This document shows positions 6,287-9,529 of a stretch of 9,529 nt of DNA, one piece after another. A program made the position numbers and the translations under genes. Position 1 is the first letter of the stretch, and each line of letters starts with the position of its first letter. This DNA comes from Actinomycetota bacterium. Lineage in GTDB: Bacteria > Actinomycetota > Rubrobacteria > Rubrobacterales > Rubrobacteraceae. Below the pieces are notes generated by a model. The model was given only the letters and a program-made list of their open reading frames with translations, did not search any database and was not told the DNA's origin. The stretch is taken from contig JAIVIG010000026.1 of the NCBI GenBank assembly GCA_020200675.1, positions 1-9,529 on the forward strand, written 5' to 3'.

Positions 6287-7297
6287 ATGAACAGACCCGA
6301 AAAAGCCGAAGCTACCAGCCCCGAGCGGGGCGACGCCCTCCTCCCGGCGCTCCGGGACCACCCTTCGAGCACACCCGCCCACCCCGCCGACCTTCCCGAC
6401 ACCGAGCGCCTCATCGCCGTCTACCTCCGCACCCTCACCAGCCCCCAGACCATAAGAACCTATAATACAGAGATCCGGATGTTCGTGGCTTTTCTGGTGG
6501 GGGAGTTGGGGCGGGCTCTGGAGGAGGTGACGGTGGAGGATCTGTCGTTGTACCGGGAGCGTTTGTTGAAGGCGTACGCGCCGGCGACGGCGGCGAAGAA
6601 GCTGGCGGCTTTGAGGAGGTTCCTGACGTTCGCGTACATGGGCGGGGTAGCCAGGATCAACCCCGAGGCGCTGCGTTTCTTCGCCAAGAGCCCGAAGGTC
6701 GGTCAGGATCCCTCCTACAACGTTCTTACGGAGGAGGAGCTCGGGCGCATGCTCTCCGCGGCGCGCGCCAAAAATATGCGCGACTACGTGCTTTTGGCTG
6801 TGCTCGCCGGCGCCGGCCTGCGGGAGGCGGAGGTCGTGGGACTGAAGGTCGGGGACTTCAGGGAGGCGGGAGACGAAGGCCAGGTGCTCCTGCGGGTTAT
6901 GGGCAAGGGCGCCAAGATCCGGGCCGTCCCCGTCTCGCCGGAGCTCTGGCGGCTCGTCCAGCGCCACGTCCTCCTCTCCGGACGCAGCCTGACCTCCCAC
7001 ACCGACGCCCGCGAACCCCTCTTCACCTCCCGCGAAGGGGGAGGCGACAAACCACTCACCACCCGCGCCGTGCGCTACATCGTCAAGAAGTACGCCAACG
7101 CCGCCGGCATAACCAAAGCCATCTCCCCGCACTCCATCCGTCACACCGTCGGCACCAACATGGCCGTGAACGAAGCCCCTCTCCTCGTCATCCAGCAATT
7201 CCTCGGACACTCAGACCCCAAAACCACCATGCGCTACGTCCGCCGCGCCGAAGAGCTCGCCAGCAAAGCATATACCTATAATACGCTCCCGCTGTAA
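6287..7297 (+). CDS. Tyrosine recombinase (XerC/XerD-type integrase)
   Basis: This 336-residue site-specific recombinase has an N-terminal extension of about 45 Pro/Asp-rich residues. A SAM-like core-binding domain (about 45-145) and the catalytic domain follow. The catalytic set is complete: R179 (GLRE), K207 (GKGAK), H282-x2-R285 (HSIRH), H308 (LGH) and nucleophile Y317 (TTMRYV). It may resolve chromosome dimers as a Xer protein or act as an integrase. Length and sequence favour Xer-like, while the accessory DNA downstream leaves an integrase possible. The ATG has no clear ribosome binding site. Codon style changes sharply: third positions are mostly C up to about 6460, mostly G/T from about 6470 to 6900, then C again. 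An 11-bp direct repeat encodes TYNT at the first boundary and near the stop. Confidence 0.9.
   Translation: MNRPEKAEATSPERGDALLPALRDHPSSTPAHPADLPDTERLIAVYLRTLTSPQTIRTYNTEIRMFVAFLVGELGRALEEVTVEDLSLYRERLLKAYAPATAAKKLAALRRFLTFAYMGGVARINPEALRFFAKSPKVGQDPSYNVLTEEELGRMLSAARAKNMRDYVLLAVLAGAGLREAEVVGLKVGDFREAGDEGQVLLRVMGKGAKIRAVPVSPELWRLVQRHVLLSGRSLTSHTDAREPLFTSREGGGDKPLTTRAVRYIVKKYANAAGITKAISPHSIRHTVGTNMAVNEAPLLVIQQFLGHSDPKTTMRYVRRAEELASKAYTYNTLPL
6458..6468 (+). repeat. 11-bp direct repeat, copy 1, inside the recombinase gene
   Basis: ACCTATAATAC recurs exactly at 7274-7284, near the gene's 3' end. Both copies encode T-Y-N-T. It is AT-rich in a very GC-rich setting, and this copy lies where codon style switches from C-ending to G-ending. 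Confidence 0.5.
7274..7284 (+). repeat. 11-bp direct repeat, copy 2, near the recombinase stop
   Basis: This is an exact copy of ACCTATAATAC at 6458-6468, lying 13 bases before the end of the recombinase gene. A short repeat overlapping the 3' end of a recombinase gene could be a recombination core or chance. No target tRNA gene is nearby. Confidence 0.5.
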
Positions 7298-7359
7298 CGT
7301 TGTGGGGCAGCTGTGCATGCAGCGTTAGCCTCACCGGTTTTTGCATTGGTTGGGACGAA

Positions 7360-7851
7360 TCAGGCGGAGTAGCAGGCATTGCCCTTCTGGAGCGGGAACT
7401 CCTTCGGACAACCGGCGCCGGGCATGAGCGGTACGGGACCGTCCCCTGGTCCTCCGGCCTCCAGGAGGCTTTGTGCGCTGTTGTTTTGTCCGCCGAAGAA
7501 GAAGACCCCTTCGTCGCAGGCCGTACCGTTGATATCCGAATCCAGGGCGTCGCCGAAGAGGATCTGGTCCAGCTCGAAGACCTCTTGGGCCTGTTGGCGG
7601 CTCTCGAAGTCCGTGCATTCGACGTTGTTGCCGTACCGGTCGAGCAGTTGCTGGACCCTCTGTTCCGCGCCCTGATCGTTCCCGCCGCCGTCCTCGACTT
7701 GCGCGGCCCGCGCGACGGAGATCTCGGCCTCCGTCGCCTCGCTGGCATCCCTGGTCTCCCAAGCGACCCTTCCTGCCATCACGGAAGCCACGGCGATAGC
7801 CACCGCGGCGCAAAAGACCAGCGACCTTGAGGATCTACCCAGAAACCTCAC
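7360..7851 (-). CDS. Secreted or membrane-anchored Excalibur-like protein
   Basis: The 163-residue product starts with basic residues and a hydrophobic segment (about 11-27, ending VASVMA), a signal peptide or anchor. After an Ala/Glu/Gln-rich region, residues 76-114 resemble an Excalibur extracellular calcium-binding module. C79 begins CTDF, followed by a Gln/Ala-rich helix and then LDSDINGTACDE, with D104, D106, N108 and C112 in a DxDxNGxxC loop. A second cysteine pair (C148, C160) closes the C-terminus. The GTG start has GAGGGGG four bases upstream on the minus strand (7856-7862). A near-consensus promoter lies about 170 nt further upstream. The gene converges on the recombinase with no clear terminator between. 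The Excalibur match is partial (N instead of the third D). No specific function is known. A plus-strand frame across the same DNA shows no family features. Confidence 0.72.
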   Translation of the reverse strand: MRFLGRSSRSLVFCAAVAIAVASVMAGRVAWETRDASEATEAEISVARAAQVEDGGGNDQGAEQRVQQLLDRYGNNVECTDFESRQQAQEVFELDQILFGDALDSDINGTACDEGVFFFGGQNNSAQSLLEAGGPGDGPVPLMPGAGCPKEFPLQKGNACYSA

Positions 7852-8027
7852 GAAACCCCCTCGCGACGACCTAACGCGAAGCGCCGCGGATTCCTCTCCC
7901 TTTCGGAGCGAATAGAACCTGCGTTCACGCCGCTGCTAACCCGCGAACCGCCATCAACCCCAACCTGTCGGAAACATCCCGCTTCGCAGCTTGCAACCCC
8001 CTGAGAGCCCCTCTGCTGTTAAGGATT

Positions 8028-8057
8028 ATTATAGTCCGGTTCATAAACTTTAGTCAA
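8028..8057 (-). promoter_or_regulatory. Near-consensus housekeeping promoter for the Excalibur-like gene
   Basis: Read on the minus strand, TTGACT (8057-8052) and TATAAT (8033-8028) are separated by 18 bases: 5 of 6 and 6 of 6 matches to the sigma-70-type consensus. Transcription should start near 8021, giving a leader of about 170 nt before the GTG at 7851. It is the best promoter in the window and lies in its most AT-rich patch. I recognise no known riboswitch in the leader. Confidence 0.7.
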
Positions 8058-8066
8058 AGCTGTAAT

Positions 8067-8120
8067 CCGCGTCCGCTCGACCTGCACTGAACATTCATGC
8101 TGTAGGTCAGTTGGACGTGG
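8067..8120. repeat. Extended imperfect hairpin (54 nt)
   Basis: CCGCGTCC (8067-8074) pairs with GGACGTGG (8113-8120), with one G-T wobble. After a symmetrical 4 x 4 internal loop, GACCTGCA (8079-8086) pairs with TGTAGGTC (8101-8108), again with one wobble. The tip TGAACATTCA (8088-8097) is itself a short dyad. It lies just upstream of the minus-strand promoter. It could be a regulator site, a small structured RNA or an old mobile-element end. It matches no class I recognise, and the integron attC core motif is absent. Confidence 0.5.
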
Positions 8121-8206
8121 TCGGTGCGTGGACTGCTGCCCTCGTTTCCGGGTATCCTTCGTAGAATCGGCGCGGCTACACGAGTTACACGAATGCGAGA
8201 AAGAAA

Positions 8207-8401
8207 TTGGGTGAGTTCAACGTTTCCACGTCTCAGAAGTTCTGTCCCGTGTGCAAAACGTACAGGTCTCGCACCGAGTTCAACAGGGACTCTCGCAGAA
8301 GAGACGGCTTATATCCTAATAGAGGGCTGGGAAGTTTCAGGGAAGAGCCTGCCCGGCTCCGGCGGACGATCGAGTACTTGATCCGCTTGCAGCAGGAATA
8401 A
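8207..8401 (+). pseudogene. Probable remnant of a small zinc-ribbon (HNH-endonuclease-type) protein
   Basis: The 64 codons from TTG 8207 encode KFCPVCKTY, then TEFNRDSRRRDGL. This resembles the N-terminal zinc ribbon of phage-type HNH or recombination endonuclease VII proteins (CxxC, EF, then DGL and a second CxxC). Only the first pair (C13, C16) is present; the expected second cysteine pair after DGLYP is missing in all three frames, and there is no HNH core. The frame is open upstream to about 8165 but has no good start or ribosome binding site. It is probably a decayed fragment, though a small functional protein cannot be excluded. Base composition is less GC-rich than the core genes. The 350 bases before it (7852-8206) hold the promoter and hairpin described separately and no other gene I can support. 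Confidence 0.35.
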
Positions 8402-8411
8402 GATTGAACTT

Positions 8412-8427
8412 CCGAGAACCTTCTCGG
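8412..8427. repeat. Short perfect inverted repeat
   Basis: CCGAGAA and TTCTCGG flank a central CC, making a 16-bp dyad. No T-run follows, so it is not a standard terminator. It resembles an operator half-site pair or may be a chance dyad downstream of the remnant gene. Confidence 0.3.
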
Positions 8428-8549
8428 CGATTCGGTGGATAGAGGCAACGACAGCCCCGAAAGTAAGCGCAAGGTTTTGAAGAAAATAGTACAAACTAAT
8501 CATGCGCTGACCCTACGATTGCGGCATCCTTCAAGAGTTAGATCAGGCA

Positions 8550-8585
8550 GTGGGGCTGCGCGCTCCACCTTCAAGGAAGGAGGTG
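8550..8585 (+). promoter_or_regulatory. Leader of the selenoprotein gene with two mutually exclusive hairpins
   Basis: The first hairpin (8550-8568) pairs GTGGGGC with GCTCCAC, including one wobble. The second pairs CACCT (8566-8570) with AGGTG (8581-8585), which would bury part of the near-perfect Shine-Dalgarno AAGGAGGT (8577-8584). Both need bases 8566-8568, so only one can form at a time. This could tune translation. It is inferred from hand pairing only. Confidence 0.35.
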
Positions 8586-8592
8586 CCTAGCA

Positions 8593-8982
8593 ATGGCTAG
8601 GCGAGAGATCCTTGAACAGGTCGAGCAAAATTTCGGTCTCGTTCCAGATTTCATGGGCGATATGCCAGAACCGGTGCTGGAGCAGTACTGGACCACACTG
8701 AATTGGGTGATGAGTGACACCGCACTCTCGGCCCGCGACAAGGCTTTGGTCGCATTCGGAGCCGCTACGGCTATCCACTGTGGGTACTGAGTACCCTTCC
8801 ACTCAGCGCAGTTTGCGCTGAACGGGATGAGCGAAGAGCACACAAAAGAAGCGAGTTGGGTTGTTCAAAGCGTGAGCGGGGCAAGCGCTTACATGTACGG
8901 TGTTGATTACGATAACGAGAAGTTCAGGGAAGAACTCCGAGCGATGGTCGAGTACATAAAGAGGGCAGCTCAGGAACACTAG
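8593..8982 (+). CDS. Candidate selenoprotein: carboxymuconolactone decarboxylase/AhpD-family protein with in-frame UGA (Sec66)
   Basis: AhpD-fold proteins use a CxxC pair and a nearby histidine for thiol-based peroxide or disulfide chemistry. The frame opens at ATG 8593, eight bases after the near-perfect Shine-Dalgarno AAGGAGGT. It runs through TGA 8788-8790 to TAG 8980-8982, giving 129 residues if the TGA is read. The family motif appears as IHCGY-(TGA)-VPFH: C63, the TGA at 66 and H70 are spaced exactly as in CxxCxxxH. The sequence after the TGA (SAQFALNGMSEEHTKEA) is ordinary family sequence, with no frameshift. A hairpin fitting a bacterial SECIS follows. I read residue 66 as selenocysteine. 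The glutamate found 12 residues before the first cysteine in AhpD is Ala51 here, so the proton relay may differ. A nonsense mutation is the alternative. Selenocysteine machinery genes are not in the window. Confidence 0.82.
8797..8827 (+). promoter_or_regulatory. Candidate bacterial SECIS element
   Basis: TCAGCGCA (8803-8810) and TGCGCTGA (8814-8821) form a perfect 8-bp stem with loop GTT. A lower helix, TTCC (8797-8800) with GGGA (8824-8827), is joined by a 2 x 2 internal loop. The loop starts 20 nt after the TGA, with G first and U second. This agrees with the bacterial SECIS pattern of a small apical loop with an early G, at roughly the spacing seen in E. coli fdhF. It lies inside the coding frame, as bacterial SECIS elements do. 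SelB would bind it. Confidence 0.78.
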
Positions 8983-9022
8983 GCTTTAGAGCTGGGTAGA
9001 TGAGAGGAGCAACTAGTGGGAG

Positions 9023-9040
9023 CCCGCCGGGAAAAGCGGG
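9023..9040 (+). promoter_or_regulatory. Hairpin just before the SnoaL-like gene's ribosome binding site
   Basis: CCCGC (9023-9027) and GCGGG (9036-9040) enclose an 8-base loop directly before the Shine-Dalgarno run GGAAGGAGGAG. With no T-run it is unlikely to terminate transcription. It may protect or expose the ribosome site; the effect is unknown. Confidence 0.3.
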
Positions 9041-9056
9041 AGGAAGGAGGAGCCCT

Positions 9057-9473
9057 ATGTCCGAAGAGAACAAGGCCAAGGCGCGCCGCTTGTTTGAGGA
9101 GGGCTTCAGCCAGGGCAACACCGACGTGGTCGACGAGGTACTTAACCCAGACTTCGTCTGCTACGATCCAAACAGCGAGTCCGGCGAGGTCAGGGGATCA
9201 GAGACCATAAAAGCCGAAATCGAGTACTTCCGCAACGCCGTCCCAGACCTGACGTACACCATCGAGGACCAGATGGCCGAAGGCGACAAGGTGGTAACCC
9301 GCTATACGGTAAGTGGCACGCACCAGGGGGAGTTCTTTGGCGTCGCCGGCACCGGGGAGGGAATCACGATGTCGGGGATCAGCATCGACCGCTTCGAAGA
9401 CGGCAAGATGGTTGAGGAGTGGCCCGAATACGACCTGCTGGGAGTGATGCGCCAGATCGGGGCTGTTTCCTGA
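9057..9473 (+). CDS. SnoaL-like (ester cyclase/NTF2-fold) protein
   Basis: The 138-residue protein is a single SnoaL-like domain. The N-terminal helix (NKAKARRLFEEGFSQGN) and VVDEVLNPDFV lead into the strands VVTRYTVSGTHQGEFFGVAGTG, then SIDRFEDGKMVEEWPEYDLLGVMRQIG, which is the family's usual C-terminal half. The fold hosts aldol-type cyclases, isomerases and many uncharacterised proteins, so the substrate cannot be named. ATG 9057 is chosen because GGAAGGAGGAG lies five bases upstream and the family's start matches; ATG 9000 in frame would add an unconserved Gly/Arg-rich stretch. It begins 74 bases after the selenoprotein gene with no clear promoter or terminator between, so they may share a transcript. 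Codon use is closer to the core genes than the preceding 1 kb. Confidence 0.88.
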   Translation: MSEENKAKARRLFEEGFSQGNTDVVDEVLNPDFVCYDPNSESGEVRGSETIKAEIEYFRNAVPDLTYTIEDQMAEGDKVVTRYTVSGTHQGEFFGVAGTGEGITMSGISIDRFEDGKMVEEWPEYDLLGVMRQIGAVS

Positions 9474-9481
9474 TCCGGGTT

Positions 9482-9500
9482 AGGGCGACTCGGCCCTCTT
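9482..9500 (+). terminator. Weak terminator-like hairpin after the SnoaL-like gene
   Basis: AGGGC (9482-9486) and GCCCT (9493-9497) flank a 6-base loop and are followed by a short pyrimidine run, CTTCT. The 5-bp stem and poor T-tract make it a weak candidate. It lies nine bases after the stop codon, where a terminator would be expected. Confidence 0.35.
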
Positions 9501-9529
9501 CTATGCCCTTGGACTCTCTGAGTTTCCGA

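Noticed and set aside
7298..7359. Terminator between the converging recombinase and Excalibur-like genes
   Set aside because: Only weak dyads are present (such as GCTG...CAGC around TGCATGCA) with no T-run next to them on either strand.
7300..7830. Plus-strand open frame of 176 codons opposite the Excalibur-like gene
   Set aside because: It has no recognisable domain. The minus strand has a signal peptide, an Excalibur-like motif, a Shine-Dalgarno and a strong promoter.
8038..8066. Plus-strand promoter with -10 TGTAAT at 8061-8066
   Set aside because: The -10 is good but no -35 box is found at suitable spacing, and no convincing gene follows.
8067..8120. tRNA-Sec gene or integron attC site
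   Set aside because: There is no acceptor/T-arm pattern or TCA anticodon arrangement for a tRNA, and no attC core motif. The structure is a single long hairpin.
8124..8381. Plus-strand open frame of 85 codons overlapping the zinc-ribbon remnant
   Set aside because: It is rich in Arg and Ser with no motif, while the overlapping frame shows a recognisable CxxC and EF/DGL pattern.
8593..8790. A complete 65-residue protein ending at TGA 8790
   Set aside because: The family domain continues in the same frame after the TGA, which falls on a redox cysteine position and is followed by a SECIS-like hairpin. A stop here would cut the active site in half.

Overview
The window looks like chromosomal DNA from a very GC-rich actinomycete, most probably Rubrobacter or a close relative. 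The reasons are the strong G/C bias at third codon positions, frequent GTG and TTG starts, tightly overlapping genes, the order der - pgsA - sugar nucleotidyltransferase/mutase fusion - rsiG - FHA - MerR - apt, and a single-motif RsiG, the form I know from Rubrobacter. The genus is inferred, not proven.

Positions 1-6279 hold a dense plus-strand block of core genes. It starts with the 3' part of der (ribosome-assembly GTPase). Then come pgsA (phospholipid head-group synthesis), an 853-residue mannose-1-phosphate guanylyltransferase fused to a degenerate phosphomannomutase, and rsiG (c-di-GMP-responsive anti-sigma factor). A zinc-ribbon/FHA protein (GarA-like), an FtsR-type MerR regulator and apt (adenine salvage) complete the block. 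Most of the junctions are 4-base start/stop overlaps (GTGA, ATGA, TTGA), which suggests translational coupling. The theme is cell envelope, division and developmental control. A tyrosine recombinase (6287-7297) follows immediately; its codon style changes abruptly inside the gene, and an 11-bp direct repeat lies at that boundary and again near the stop.

Positions 7298-8592 are an accessory-looking, less GC-rich stretch. A secreted Excalibur-like protein lies on the minus strand, behind a near-consensus promoter and a leader of about 170 nt. Beyond it are a long imperfect hairpin (8067-8120), a probable remnant of a zinc-ribbon (HNH-type) protein, and otherwise non-coding DNA.

Positions 8593-9473 carry the most interesting gene. 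It is a carboxymuconolactone decarboxylase/AhpD-family protein that a routine gene caller would cut at an in-frame TGA (8788-8790). That TGA sits exactly at the second cysteine of the family's CxxCxxxH redox motif. The frame stays open and family-like for another 63 codons to a TAG. A perfect 8-bp hairpin with a GTT loop starts 12 nt after the TGA, at the spacing typical of bacterial SECIS elements. I read this as a selenoprotein with a CxxU redox centre. A SnoaL-like polyketide-cyclase-fold protein follows and may share its transcript.
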